From positions 176,905 through 240,904 of the forward strand of contig CADBDT010000011.1 of NCBI GenBank assembly GCA_902793465.1: 64,000 nucleotides of DNA. The letters run 5' to 3'. Below are positions 34,518-43,910 of this stretch, one piece after another. Under the pieces are notes generated by a model, which was given only the letters and a program-made list of their open reading frames with translations, did no database searches and was not told where the DNA came from. The stretch comes from an uncultured Coriobacteriaceae bacterium (GTDB lineage Bacteria > Actinomycetota > Coriobacteriia > Coriobacteriales > Atopobiaceae). The stretch's first letter is position 1, and every line of letters begins with the position of its first letter. Position numbers and translations under genes: made by a program.

Positions 34518-34590
34518 TTGCGGGAGGCAACGAACCATTTATTACGAAGTTGCTAACGTTGAGCGAATTTGCAAAACAAAAGCTTGAAAT

Positions 34591-34637
34591 TAGTGAAACA
34601 ACAGTATATGCTGCGTTATAGGTGTTGAAACAACAAT
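34591..34637 (+). promoter_or_regulatory. Operator motifs before adhE
   Basis: GTGTTGAAACAACAAT at 34622-34637 matches the two sites at 32117 and 32324 with one change in the central bases. A weaker half-match TAGTGAAACAACAGT lies at 34591-34605. Together they suggest cooperative binding upstream of adhE. Confidence 0.55.
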
Positions 34638-34742
34638 ATTGGGTTTTAATACAAAGGGGGGATGCCGACATCCAATGCCGTACGGGAGCACGTTTTGATA
34701 TCTGACCGCCCTAAACAACAGATCGATGAAGGAGGAGTATCG

Positions 34743-37388
34743 ATGTCCGAAGAGACCAAGACCGTCTTTGACGATGGCCCAGCCCTCGTCGTGCGCAGCG
34801 ACGAAGAGCTTACGGAGAAGCTCGCACTCATGCGCGAGGCACAGGCCAAGTTTGCCACCTATACCCAGGAGCAGGTAGACAAGATTTTCTACGAGGCCGC
34901 AATGGCCGCCAACAAGGCACGCATTCCCCTGGCCGAGATGGCCGTCGAAGAGACGGGCATGGGCGTGTTGGAGGACAAGGTAATAAAGAACCACTACGCC
35001 TCCGAGTATATTTACAACGCCTACAAGCACACCAAGACCTGCGGAGTAATAGAAGAGGACGTCGCCGGCGGAATCAAGCGCGTTGCCGAGCCCATCGGTG
35101 TTATCGGGGCCGTTATTCCCACCACCAACCCCACCTCTACGGCCATCTTCAAGTGCCTCATTGCTCTAAAGACGCGCAATGCCATTATGATTAGCCCGCA
35201 TCCCCGCGCAAAGAAGTGCACCGCCGAGGCCGCACGCGTGGTACTCGACGCTGCCGTGGCTGCCGGTGCCCCCGAGCACATAATTGGTTGGATAGAGGCG
35301 CTCAGTCTCGAGAACACCAATACCCTTATGGCAGAGTCCGATATCATCCTTGCAACCGGTGGCCCTGGCATGGTGAAGGCCGCCTACAGCTCCGGCACCC
35401 CGGCGCTCGGCGTAGGCGCTGGCAATACGCCTGTTATCATCGACAGCACGGCCGACGTCGTTAACGCCGTGAACTCCATCATTCACTCCAAGACCTTCGA
35501 CAACGGCATGATCTGCGCCTCCGAGCAGTCCGTTACCGTGGTGGGCGACGAGGCCTACGCCGCGGCCAAGGTAGAGTTCGAGCGCCGTGGCTGCTACTTC
35601 CTCAATCCCGAGGAGCTGGACAAGGTGCGCAAGACCATAATCATAAACGGTCGCCTTAACGCCAAGATCGTAGGCCAGCGTGCGGCTACCATCGCCGGGC
35701 TTGCTGGTGTGGAGGTGCCCGAGTCCACCAAGATCCTTATCGGCGAGGTGGAGAGCGTGGACATTAGCGAAGAGTTTGCGCACGAGAAGCTGAGTCCCGT
35801 GCTCGCCATGTACCACGCCGCGGACTTCGAGGAGGCAATTGCCAAGTCCGAGCGCCTGGTGGCAGACGGCGGTTACGGCCACACAAGCTCCCTGTACATC
35901 GACGTGCGCGAGGCAGACAAGATCCAGCGCCACTACGAGGCCATGAAGACCTGCCGCATCCTTATAAACACCCCCTCCAGCCATGGCGGCATTGGCGACC
36001 TGTACAACTTCCAGCTCGCGCCGTCGCTTACGCTGGGTTGTGGCTCCTGGGGCGGCAACTCCGTTTCGGAGAACGTGGGCGTAAAGCATCTTATAAACAT
36101 TAAGACGGTGGCAGAGAGGCGAGAGAACATGCTGTGGTTCCGCACGCCAGAGAAGGTCTACTTCAAGAAGGGCTGCATGTCGGTGGCCCTCGCCGAGCTG
36201 GGCACGATGGGCAAGAAGCGTGCCTTTATAGTTACCGACCAGTTCCTGTACAAGAGTGGCTTTACCAAGTCCATCGAGGAGCAGCTCGACAAGATGGGTA
36301 TCGTCCACAGCTCGTTCTGGGATGTTGAGCCCGATCCCAAGCTGCACAACGCTCAGGAGGGCGTAAAACAGCTCAAGGCATTCGAGCCCGACACCATCAT
36401 TGCCGTGGGCGGCGGCTCCGCCATGGACGCGGCCAAGATCATGTGGCTCATGTACGAGCACCCCGAGGCCGCCTTCGAGGACATGGCCATGGACTTCATG
36501 GACATCCGCAAGCGTATTTTCGAGTACCCCGAGCTGGGCTCCCAGTGCTACTTCGTGGCCATTCCCACCAGTTCCGGCACGGGCTCCGAGGTCACCCCGT
36601 TTGCAATTATTACCGAGGCGGAGTCGGGCGTTAAGTGGCCGCTGGCAGACTACGCGCTTATGCCCAACATGGCCATCGTGGACACCGACAACATGATGAG
36701 CCAGCCCAAGGGACTTACCTCGGCGTCCGGCGTGGACGTTCTTACCCACGCGCTCGAGGCGTACGTGTCCATTATGGCGAGCGACTACACCAACCCGCTT
36801 GCGCTCGAGGCAGGCAGGCTTGTGTTCACCTACCTCGCCCGCGCCTACGACAACCCCGATGACGTGGAGGCTCGCGACCACATGGCCAACGCGAGCTGCC
36901 TGGCCGGAATGGCGTTCGCTAACGCCTTCCTGGGCGTAAACCACTCCATGGCCCACAAGCTCGGCGCCTTCCACCACATCCCGCACGGCTGGGCCAACGC
37001 CGTAATCCTTACGCGCGTTATGCGCTACAACGCAGCCGAGCGTCCCACGAAGATGGGTACCTTCAGCCAGTACCAGAAGCCCCAGGCCAAGGAACGCTAT
37101 GCTCGCTTTGCTCGCTACTGCGGCTTTACCGGCGCGAACGACGACGAGGTGTTCGAGAACTTTATCGCCGGCATCGAGGAGCTAAAGGCGCACGTGGGCG
37201 TAAAGCCGACGATCAAGGACTTTGGCGTGGACGAGCAGTACTTCCTCGACACGCTCGACGACATGAGCAAGCAGGCCTTCAACGACCAGTGCACCGGCGC
37301 CAACCCGCGCTACCCGCTTATCAGCGAGATTCGCGAGCTGTACCTGGACGCCTATTACGATCGTCCCGCAAGCTCGTACGAGGATTAG
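34743..37388 (+). CDS. adhE: Bifunctional acetaldehyde-CoA / alcohol dehydrogenase
   Basis: 881 residues. The ATG at 34743 follows GGAGGAG; an earlier ATG at 34662 lacks a site. The N-terminal aldehyde dehydrogenase has IGVIGAVIPTTNPTSTAI and the catalytic Cys in NGMICASEQS. The C-terminal iron-dependent alcohol dehydrogenase begins near VYFKKGCM, with NAD loop VGGGSAMDAAK, IPTSSGTGSEVTPF and the iron ligands in NHSMAHKLGAFHHIPHG. It reduces acetyl-CoA to ethanol and regenerates NAD. Co-regulation with a hexitol PTS makes sense because sugar alcohols yield extra NADH. Confidence 0.97.
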   Translation: MSEETKTVFDDGPALVVRSDEELTEKLALMREAQAKFATYTQEQVDKIFYEAAMAANKARIPLAEMAVEETGMGVLEDKVIKNHYASEYIYNAYKHTKTCGVIEEDVAGGIKRVAEPIGVIGAVIPTTNPTSTAIFKCLIALKTRNAIMISPHPRAKKCTAEAARVVLDAAVAAGAPEHIIGWIEALSLENTNTLMAESDIILATGGPGMVKAAYSSGTPALGVGAGNTPVIIDSTADVVNAVNSIIHSKTFDNGMICASEQSVTVVGDEAYAAAKVEFERRGCYFLNPEELDKVRKTIIINGRLNAKIVGQRAATIAGLAGVEVPESTKILIGEVESVDISEEFAHEKLSPVLAMYHAADFEEAIAKSERLVADGGYGHTSSLYIDVREADKIQRHYEAMKTCRILINTPSSHGGIGDLYNFQLAPSLTLGCGSWGGNSVSENVGVKHLINIKTVAERRENMLWFRTPEKVYFKKGCMSVALAELGTMGKKRAFIVTDQFLYKSGFTKSIEEQLDKMGIVHSSFWDVEPDPKLHNAQEGVKQLKAFEPDTIIAVGGGSAMDAAKIMWLMYEHPEAAFEDMAMDFMDIRKRIFEYPELGSQCYFVAIPTSSGTGSEVTPFAIITEAESGVKWPLADYALMPNMAIVDTDNMMSQPKGLTSASGVDVLTHALEAYVSIMASDYTNPLALEAGRLVFTYLARAYDNPDDVEARDHMANASCLAGMAFANAFLGVNHSMAHKLGAFHHIPHGWANAVILTRVMRYNAAERPTKMGTFSQYQKPQAKERYARFARYCGFTGANDDEVFENFIAGIEELKAHVGVKPTIKDFGVDEQYFLDTLDDMSKQAFNDQCTGANPRYPLISEIRELYLDAYYDRPASSYED

Positions 37389-37420
37389 TCACGGCGTTTG
37401 TTTGAAAGGAAAAGATCGCT

Positions 37421-38185
37421 ATGAAGCTTCCCAAAGATAAGAAGGCTATCGTAACGCGCCACAACAAGGTGGTCTACGACTGCGGCGACACCGTGGCCAA
37501 GGTGTTCAACGCCACCAAGCCCTCGTCCGACATCGTAAACGAGGCGCTTAACCTCACCCGCGCCGAGCAGGCGGGCATCGACGTGCCCGAGCTCATTGAG
37601 GTAGGCAAGACTGGCAACAACTGGGCGATCCTTACCAAGAAGGTTGAGGGCAAGACGCTTCGTCAGCTTATGGACGAGGAGCCGGACAAGGTCGAGGAGT
37701 ACATTAAGCAGCTCATAGAGCTCGAGCTTTCGGTGCACGCGCACAGAGCTCCGCTCATGAACCGCCAGAAGGACAAGTACGTTCGCATGATTTCCGACGC
37801 GTCCGATATCATTTCCGAGGCACAGCGCTACGAGCTGCTTATGCGTCTGGATGGCATGCCCAACCACACCAAGCTCTGCCACGGCGACTTCGTGCCCTCC
37901 AACGTAATCGTGCGCGAGGACGGCAGCATGTGCATTTGCGACTGGGCTCACGCAACCCAGGGCAACGGCGGTGCAGACTGCGCCATTACCTACCTGCACC
38001 TACAGCTTAACGGCGAGAACGACCTTGCCGAGAGCTACTTGCGACTCTACTGCGAGCTGCAAGGGTGCTCCATCTCCTACGTGCAGGGATGGATGTCCAT
38101 CGTGGCTGCGGCCGAGTTGGCACGCGGACGCGTTGCAGAGCACGACTACCTGCTGTCGATGGTGGACGTAGTCGACTACGTATAG
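37421..38185 (+). CDS. Aminoglycoside phosphotransferase-fold kinase (choline/thiamine kinase-like)
   Basis: 254 residues, GAAAGG before the ATG, 32 bp after adhE. The APH-fold catalytic loop reads KLCHGDFVPSNVIV, followed by CICDWAHATQGNGGADCA as the metal-binding DxD-equivalent. WAILTKKVEGKTLRQLM supplies the hinge. It probably phosphorylates a small hydroxylated molecule (choline, thiamine or a sugar). The N-terminal region is short, so the nucleotide-binding lobe is compact. No lic or thiamine gene lies nearby, so the substrate remains unknown. Confidence 0.72.
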   Translation: MKLPKDKKAIVTRHNKVVYDCGDTVAKVFNATKPSSDIVNEALNLTRAEQAGIDVPELIEVGKTGNNWAILTKKVEGKTLRQLMDEEPDKVEEYIKQLIELELSVHAHRAPLMNRQKDKYVRMISDASDIISEAQRYELLMRLDGMPNHTKLCHGDFVPSNVIVREDGSMCICDWAHATQGNGGADCAITYLHLQLNGENDLAESYLRLYCELQGCSISYVQGWMSIVAAAELARGRVAEHDYLLSMVDVVDYV

Positions 38186-38208
38186 TCATCAGGCTCAGGC
38201 GGTTGGAC

Positions 38209-38934
38209 CTACTCGGGGCGGTCGGGCGTTTGTTCCGGCCGCCCGTTTCGTTTGCGCAGCACGGTTATCATTACGATAACTATGGCTAGGCACACGATTG
38301 CTGGCACCACGGCTGCCTGCCCCAAGACGTCGCACGCGCGCGTGCCAAAAAACGCCCCCAGCGTAAACACGCACACGATGGTAAAGAAGGTCGCGGCGCT
38401 GTTGAGGCGCTCCATGTCGCCGCGCGACGAGGCAAAGTAGAGATTGTCTACGAACTTACGAAGGTTGCCCGTAGACATGGTGGTGGCAATGGCCTCCCCT
38501 CTAAAGGTGCTAAACGCCTCGTACTGCATGGCGGCAACGAAGGACACCACGCAGTTAGCAACCGTGTTCCACTGCTCGCCAAGAGGAAGCAGTCCCACGA
38601 CGGCAAGCCCTATGATCTCGACCGCGATTACCGAGCGCCTTACAAGGCGAATCCCACGCCGTTCCAGGAAGTCCTTTATGGAAAGTGCGCAAAGAAGGCC
38701 GGCGATAAACGAAAGAATAGGCATAAGAAAAAGCAGGTACCGATCGCGCGCTCCGTTTGCAAACGCTATGCCCAGCTTTACTATGTTTCCCGTTTGCGCG
38801 TTGGCAAACACGCCTCCGCGCTCAAAGTACGTATAGGCGTCCAGAAACCCACCCACGAGGGTAAGGACGTAGGCAACGCGCAGTCGTTGCGACGGCGCCA
38901 GCGCACTTTCGTTTTTTGCGAGGTCCGAAGCCAT
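38209..38934 (-). CDS. DUF1275 (YoaK-family) integral membrane protein
   Basis: 241 residues, GGAGGGAGGA before the ATG. Six predicted helices, with the family-typical start LVGGFLDAYTYFERGGVFANAQTGN and the later conserved MQYEAFSTFRGEAIATTMSTGNLR. The function of DUF1275 proteins is unknown. It is convergent with the kinase gene, with only 23 bp between, and no palindrome is inserted there. Confidence 0.85.
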   Translation of the reverse strand: MASDLAKNESALAPSQRLRVAYVLTLVGGFLDAYTYFERGGVFANAQTGNIVKLGIAFANGARDRYLLFLMPILSFIAGLLCALSIKDFLERRGIRLVRRSVIAVEIIGLAVVGLLPLGEQWNTVANCVVSFVAAMQYEAFSTFRGEAIATTMSTGNLRKFVDNLYFASSRGDMERLNSAATFFTIVCVFTLGAFFGTRACDVLGQAAVVPAIVCLAIVIVMITVLRKRNGRPEQTPDRPE

Positions 38935-39099
38935 GGCGTCCTCCCTCCGCTCGTATGGCCAGAAACCGGAAACCCATTGTACGCCCTAATAGGCACACAT
39001 CAGGGCACCGTCTCCAGTCGAGGTACGTAGCACCCCCACAGCATTTCCGGCGGAGTAAAAATATGTGTCACGGTGCCGTTTTCAACCCGAGCAGCACCC

Positions 39100-39263
39100 A
39101 AATGTGTACAATCTTTGCTTCGGTTTTTTCTGACAACAGGCATTTTGCCTTCCATAGTCCAAAAGATTGTACACGTCGTATTTTATGACGTGTACAATCT
39201 TTTGGCCACAGAGGACAAAATGCCTGTTGGCATTCGAGAACAGCTGTAAGAATGTACACATTT
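39100..39263. repeat. Triple nested inverted repeat (about 164 bp)
   Basis: Innermost arms of 19 bases at 39159-39177 and 39187-39205 (CCAAAAGATTGTACACGTC); middle arms of 14 bases at 39134-39147 and 39216-39229 (CAACAGGCATTTTG); outer arms of 11 bases at 39100-39110 and 39253-39263 (AAATGTGTACA). The word GTGTACAATCTTT is also repeated directly. No open frame spans it. It is unlike the GC-rich palindromes elsewhere and may be a MITE-like element. Confidence 0.85.
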
Positions 39264-39562
39264 GCAACGTCTCTTAACAGGAGGGCCTCTTGATACGGGG
39301 AAGCTCGCCTCTAAATAGCGTACTTTGCCTCAAAAACACGACCATGCTCATACGAATAGAGACGACAAGGGTGCTGGCTGTGGGTAATTGTGAGGCCGCA
39401 GAGCATAGAAGGGGTTATCGAGCAGGGGCTAATCGCACATGGGGTGTCGTTCCAGGACGTACCCCACAGCTAGTGCCGCTCATCCAACTCGCTCGCCTAG
39501 CGCATGCGTCTGGGGTAATGTTTTAGAGTAGTGTGCCGTAACGCCGTAAGAGGAGAGCTTGT
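39264..39562 (+). other. Gene-free stretch with one possible coding remnant
   Basis: I see no intact gene. A 30-codon frame at 39381-39473 (ending SFQDVPHS) has a protein-like composition, with an in-frame stop shortly upstream, and may be the tail of a deleted gene. The ribosome binding site of the next gene is at the right end. Confidence 0.25.
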
Positions 39563-40930
39563 ATGAAGAGGGTCGCCTTCCTTTCCTTTGACTGGGACTA
39601 CAAGGTTGTTAACGAGTACTACTTGGGGTTGCAGGAATACTTGGCCAACCGTGCTGGCATACAGGTGGTAATCTTCAATGCCTTTGGTCGTTACTACGCC
39701 AGCCATTTGCCGCGCCAGAGCACGCTCGAGGTTTTTTCGCTATACGACGTAAACAGCTTTGACGGCCTGCTGATTCAGGGAAACCGTACGTGGCCGCCAG
39801 AGCTGCGGCAAAAGCTCGTGGACGAGGCCACGGCCCTTGGTAAACCAGTGGTCTCGATTAACTATGAGCTGGAGGGGGCGCATTCCGTTGGCACGGACAA
39901 CTACCAGGAGGAGTACAACCTGGTAAAGCGGGTTTTAAGCGATCGTGGCTGCAAGCATCCTGCATTCGTAAACGGCCTAAGGACTTCTGTGGAAGCCAAG
40001 GCTCGCGCCCAGGGGTATCGCGATGCGTGTGCGGAGCTTGGCATTGAAGACGCAAGGTTTTATCAGGCAAACTGGCAACTCACAGCTGGTGTGGTTACGG
40101 CAAAAAAGATGCTTCGCAAGCCAAACGACCTTCCCGACGTGGTGTTTTGCTGCAACGACGATCTGGCCGTGGGAGTTGCCCAAACACTCATGGACGCAGG
40201 CGTGCGCATACCCGACGACATTTTGGTAGCGGGTTTTGACAACCGCGACATAAGCAGGACCGTATCTCCTTGGGTTACCACGGTGGACCGCGACTACAAG
40301 ACCGTTGGCAAGACAGCACTCGACATGCTGGTGCGCCTTATGGCAAACGAAGAGGTGAGCCTGCAGGAACTCAGCCCCGCAAAGCAAGTCCTAACCGAGT
40401 CGTGCGGATACGCAGAGCAGCGTAATGCCGCGCAGGACGCAGGCTTGCAAAACGCAAACAATGCGCGGTTTGGCGAGGTGCTTGGTGAGTTTCAATTTGC
40501 AGCATACGGTGACGAGTCGCTATATACCCTGTTGGAGAACTGCGAGATATTTGCATCCAAGTTGGACTGCAGCAATGCGTTTTTGGTGCTCAGCGAAGAC
40601 TACCTGCGGTCAGACACCCTCGAGGTCCCCGAAACATATGGACAAACGGGCCTGCTTATGGCCTGCAAGGGAAGAGCCACAACGCTGCACTGCAACGCAG
40701 AGCACGTATACGCGAGCTTTCCCACGCGCAACATCCTGCCAGACGAGGTTTTACTCAACAGGCCCATCTACACCGTGAGTCCCCTGCACCATAACGATGC
40801 ATGCATTGGCACCTTGGTTACGGAGGGCGTGCCCACGTCCATGAACAAGGGGCTTGTGGCATACTTCCTTACAACACTCGCGTGTGCAATAGAGCTGGCG
40901 CGACGCGGCAGGCTCCTGCGCCATAAATAG
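39563..40930 (+). CDS. LacI-like periplasmic-binding-fold sensor lacking DNA-binding and GGDEF domains
   Basis: 455 residues, GAGGAGAG before the ATG. The first 280 or so form a LacI/GalR-type sugar-binding fold (FDGLLIQGNRTWPPE, VVFCCNDDLAVGVAQTLMDAG, VAGFDN). No helix-turn-helix precedes it; the protein begins directly in the fold. The C-terminal 170 residues (ENCEIFASKLDCSNAFLVLSED) resemble the linker seen in PBP-GGDEF sensor proteins, but the GGDEF domain is missing. It could be a stand-alone ligand sensor that works through a partner. A family A palindrome follows. Confidence 0.65.
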   Translation: MKRVAFLSFDWDYKVVNEYYLGLQEYLANRAGIQVVIFNAFGRYYASHLPRQSTLEVFSLYDVNSFDGLLIQGNRTWPPELRQKLVDEATALGKPVVSINYELEGAHSVGTDNYQEEYNLVKRVLSDRGCKHPAFVNGLRTSVEAKARAQGYRDACAELGIEDARFYQANWQLTAGVVTAKKMLRKPNDLPDVVFCCNDDLAVGVAQTLMDAGVRIPDDILVAGFDNRDISRTVSPWVTTVDRDYKTVGKTALDMLVRLMANEEVSLQELSPAKQVLTESCGYAEQRNAAQDAGLQNANNARFGEVLGEFQFAAYGDESLYTLLENCEIFASKLDCSNAFLVLSEDYLRSDTLEVPETYGQTGLLMACKGRATTLHCNAEHVYASFPTRNILPDEVLLNRPIYTVSPLHHNDACIGTLVTEGVPTSMNKGLVAYFLTTLACAIELARRGRLLRHK

Positions 40931-40954
40931 GGGCTACCCGAAAGCTTGTGGTAG

Positions 40955-41061
40955 CGTGCCGTTTGGGGATACTCCCCATCGGGTACATCGCGAGTAGGGC
41001 GTTCCAACATCAGAAGGCCTATCCGCGATGTACCCGTAGGGGAGCATCCCCAAACGGCACG
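40955..41061. repeat. Palindromic repeat, family A copy 6
   Basis: Locus-specific arms CGTGCCGTTTGGGG and complement; core triplets ATC and GTA do not pair. Loop of about 30 nt. It lies between two same-strand genes, ending 26 bp before the next start. Confidence 0.92.
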
Positions 41062-41086
41062 GCGTTAATTACCAGGGGAGAGACAA

Positions 41087-42247
41087 GTGTTAACCGAGCA
41101 TCTGGTAAATAAAATAATGTGCGACGACCGTGCATTGGTGGGCCGTCGCGCGAGCGTCGTGGGCATTGCGTGCAACGTTATTCTTGCGATTTTAAAGGCG
41201 GTTGCTGGCGTTGCTTCGGGCTCCGTTTCTGTTGTGGCCGACGCACTCAACAACCTTATGGACTCGGTGAGCAGCGTTGTTTCGCTGGTGGGGTTTAAGC
41301 TTGCGGCAAAGCCTGCGGACAAGCAACATCCCTACGGACACGGACGCTCCGAGTACCTTGCTGGCCTTGGAGTGGCGGCCATTATTGTGGTGGTGGGCGT
41401 AGAGCTTGCCAAGAGCTCAATAGAGCTCATTATCGATCCCGTGGAAACGCACTACACTGGCCTTACCATTGCGGTGTTGGTTGCATCCGTGTTGGCAAAG
41501 CTCTGGCTCATGCGGTTTTACACGCAGGCAGGCAAGCGCATTGCTTCCAAGACGCTGGAGGCGGCTGCTGCCGACTCTCGCAACGACGCATTGGCTACAA
41601 GTGCTGTACTGCTTGGGGCGCTAATTACGAGCGTGACTGGGGTAAACCTAGACGCATGGCTAGGACTGTGCGTAGGCGTGTTTGTAGTGATAAGCGGCTT
41701 TGACCTCATACGCACCACCATAGATCCCTTGTTGGGAAGTGAACCCGACCCCAAGCTTGTGGATCGCGTAAGGCAAAGGATACTGTCGTATCCGGGCGTG
41801 CAGGGCACGCACGACCTGCTGATACACGACTATGGGCCTGGCCGGCGGTTTGCCAGCGCCCACGTGGAAATGTCTGCTGAAGTCGATCCGTTGGAAACGC
41901 ACCGCACCATAGACAAGATCGAGCACGACCTGCAAGCCAGCGAGGGGTTGCTAACCGTACTCCACTACGACCCCATTCCGGCAAAGCATAGGGGCGATTT
42001 TGACATAAGGAAGCAGCTCGAAGAGGCGGTGCGACGCGTGGACGCTGGGCTTACGATCCATGACCTCAACGTGGTTGGCGAGAAAGGGAAGGATCGTGTG
42101 CTGGACTTCGACTGTGTGGTGCCAGAAGACACGGCGGCAAACGAAAACGAGCTTCTTACGGCCATCCAGCACGAGGTAGACGCCACAATGCCAGGCTACA
42201 AGTGCCGCGTTGTATTTGACAAGGGCTACATTGCCTCGGTGGAGTAG
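41087..42247 (+). CDS. Cation diffusion facilitator family transporter
   Basis: 386 residues from a GTG with AGGGGAGAG upstream. Six membrane helices in the first 210 residues. Metal site A is DALNNLMDSVSSV (about residue 52), with the partner DSRNDALATSAV (about 166); this Asn-bearing version occurs in the manganese/iron-type branch rather than the zinc branch. HPYGHGRSEYLAGL follows site A. A long cytoplasmic tail of about 175 residues contains a regulatory domain (IHDYGPGRRFASAHVEM) and a second, partly repeated region. It exports a divalent metal in exchange for protons. Confidence 0.88.
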   Translation: MLTEHLVNKIMCDDRALVGRRASVVGIACNVILAILKAVAGVASGSVSVVADALNNLMDSVSSVVSLVGFKLAAKPADKQHPYGHGRSEYLAGLGVAAIIVVVGVELAKSSIELIIDPVETHYTGLTIAVLVASVLAKLWLMRFYTQAGKRIASKTLEAAAADSRNDALATSAVLLGALITSVTGVNLDAWLGLCVGVFVVISGFDLIRTTIDPLLGSEPDPKLVDRVRQRILSYPGVQGTHDLLIHDYGPGRRFASAHVEMSAEVDPLETHRTIDKIEHDLQASEGLLTVLHYDPIPAKHRGDFDIRKQLEEAVRRVDAGLTIHDLNVVGEKGKDRVLDFDCVVPEDTAANENELLTAIQHEVDATMPGYKCRVVFDKGYIASVE

Positions 42248-42254
42248 CCTTAAA

Positions 42255-42482
42255 ACGCTTTGCACTTAGGGGATACCCCCAACGCCATTAAGTTAGCAAA
42301 CCTACAGCGCTGTGCACATCGGGGATATTCCCCTGCGGGTACATCGCGGACGGCCCTCCCATCGGGGAATGAGCAACTCGCGATGTACCCGATGGGGAGT
42401 ATCCCCGATGTGCACAGCGCCCCGCCACGGGTTGCCAGATCCTTAACTTAATGGCCGGGGGTATCCCCTAAGTGCAAAGCGT
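42255..42482. repeat. Nested palindrome, family A copy 7 inside module D and outer arms
   Basis: Outer arms ACGCTTTGCACTTAGGGG and complement; module D (CGCCATTAAGTTAG and complement) next; a complete family A element at 42307-42420 inside, with core triplets TGC and GAT. Between two same-strand genes. Three layers in 228 bp. Confidence 0.92.
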
Positions 42483-42556
42483 ATTCGGACAGTCCGTTAG
42501 GACATGCCATGGTAAGCTTATTTATATAGGTTGCTTTTGCGAAAGGGGAGGTTCGT

Positions 42557-43672
42557 ATGGCTTACTTGGGGGAGGGCACTACAAAGTTAGGATTCGGGCT
42601 CATGCGCCTGCCTAAGCTGGCGGACGGCAGCATAGACGTTCCCCAAACGTCGCAGATGGTGGACGAGTTTTTAGATGCAGGCGGTACGTACTTCGATACC
42701 GCATGGGCCTATAACGGATCGGAGGAAGCAATTCGTCAGGCGCTGATAGAGCGGTATCCGCGAGAGAGCTACACCATTGCCACGAAGAATGCCGCATGGC
42801 TTGGACCAAAAAGCGCCGAGGAGGCAAAGGACCAGCTAAACGTTTCGCTAGAGCGCCTGGGGACCGATTACGTGGACTACTATCTGCTGCACAACCTGGG
42901 CGCTACGCGCACGGCATACTTTGAGGACTGGGGTATGTGGGAGTGGGCCCTGCAGATGAAGAGCGAAGGCAAGATTCGCCACTTGGGATTCTCGTTTCAC
43001 GATAATGCCGCCAAGCTGGACGAGGTGCTAAGCGAGCATGCGGACCAGACAGAGTTTGTGCAGCTGCAAATTAACTACGCCGACTGGGAAGACGGATCCG
43101 TGCAGTCGCGCGGGGTCTACGAGGTTGCGCGCAAGTACAACAAGCCCGTGGTAATAATGGAGCCGGTAAAGGGCGGCATGCTAGCAAACCCGCCCGAGCC
43201 GGTGGCGCAGATTCTGCGCGATGCCAATCCCAACCGCACGCCGGTGGAATGGGCCCTACGCTTTGCCATGAACGTAGACGGGCTCATTGCCTGCCTTTCG
43301 GGTATGTCGAGCTTGGAGCAAATGCGGCAGAACCTGCAGACGCTCAAGGGACTTTCGCCGCTTACTGCGGCAGAGATGGATGCGCTGGAAGCCGCACGCA
43401 ATAAGCTCGCTGAGCTCATTGCCGTGCCATGTACGGGCTGCCACTACTGCATGGAGGACTGCCCCGTAAGCATGCCCATATCGTCGATTATGGAGGCCCT
43501 CAATCGTGCGGCGCTCTATGGAACAGACAAGGGCAAGTCCAATTACGGCTTTGCCACGCGCGATGGCGTAAAGGCATCCGACTGCATCCAATGCGCGCAG
43601 TGCGAGACAGCCTGCCCACAGCACATAGACATCGTCGACCAGCTTGCAAAAGCAGCCGACCTGTTCGAGTAA
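42557..43672 (+). CDS. Aldo/keto reductase with C-terminal ferredoxin domain
   Basis: 371 residues, AAAGGGGAGG before the ATG. The TIM barrel has the AKR tetrad: DTAWAYNGSEE (Asp and Tyr), TKNAAW (Lys), and HNLGATRT (His). The last 90 residues carry two 4Fe-4S clusters, CTGCHYCMEDCP and CIQCAQCETACP. This is the anaerobic AKR-ferredoxin type. The redox partner and substrate are unknown; electrons could pass between the clusters and NAD(P)H. The gene is convergent with an HExxH protein across a family A palindrome. Confidence 0.93.
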   Translation: MAYLGEGTTKLGFGLMRLPKLADGSIDVPQTSQMVDEFLDAGGTYFDTAWAYNGSEEAIRQALIERYPRESYTIATKNAAWLGPKSAEEAKDQLNVSLERLGTDYVDYYLLHNLGATRTAYFEDWGMWEWALQMKSEGKIRHLGFSFHDNAAKLDEVLSEHADQTEFVQLQINYADWEDGSVQSRGVYEVARKYNKPVVIMEPVKGGMLANPPEPVAQILRDANPNRTPVEWALRFAMNVDGLIACLSGMSSLEQMRQNLQTLKGLSPLTAAEMDALEAARNKLAELIAVPCTGCHYCMEDCPVSMPISSIMEALNRAALYGTDKGKSNYGFATRDGVKASDCIQCAQCETACPQHIDIVDQLAKAADLFE

Positions 43673-43761
43673 TTTCCCCCTCCAGCTGGCGACATCCACG
43701 CGCAACCCCCGCCCCCCGGTTCTCCCGCACACGCAAGAGGACCGGGGGAGGCTGTCCGAAG

Positions 43762-43871
43762 GGGGTGCCGTAAGGGGATACTCCCCTACGGGTACATCGC
43801 GGATGGGCCGTGCCGCAAAGGAATCCCTGCTCGCGATGTACCCGATGGGGAGTATCCCCTTACGGCACCCC
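43762..43871. repeat. Palindromic repeat, family A copy 8 (convergent junction)
   Basis: Locus arms GGGGTGCCGTAAGG and complement; core triplets TAC and GAT do not pair. Loop of about 30 nt (GATGGGCC at its start). A copy of the GTGCCGTAAGG arm is also used at 4320. Confidence 0.92.
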
Positions 43872-43910
43872 ACTCCATTACGAGTTTTCGGACGGTCTGC
43901 GCGCGGGCGC

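Noticed and set aside
35166..36986. Long minus-strand open frame inside adhE
   Set aside because: A shadow frame caused by codon bias; no family resemblance.
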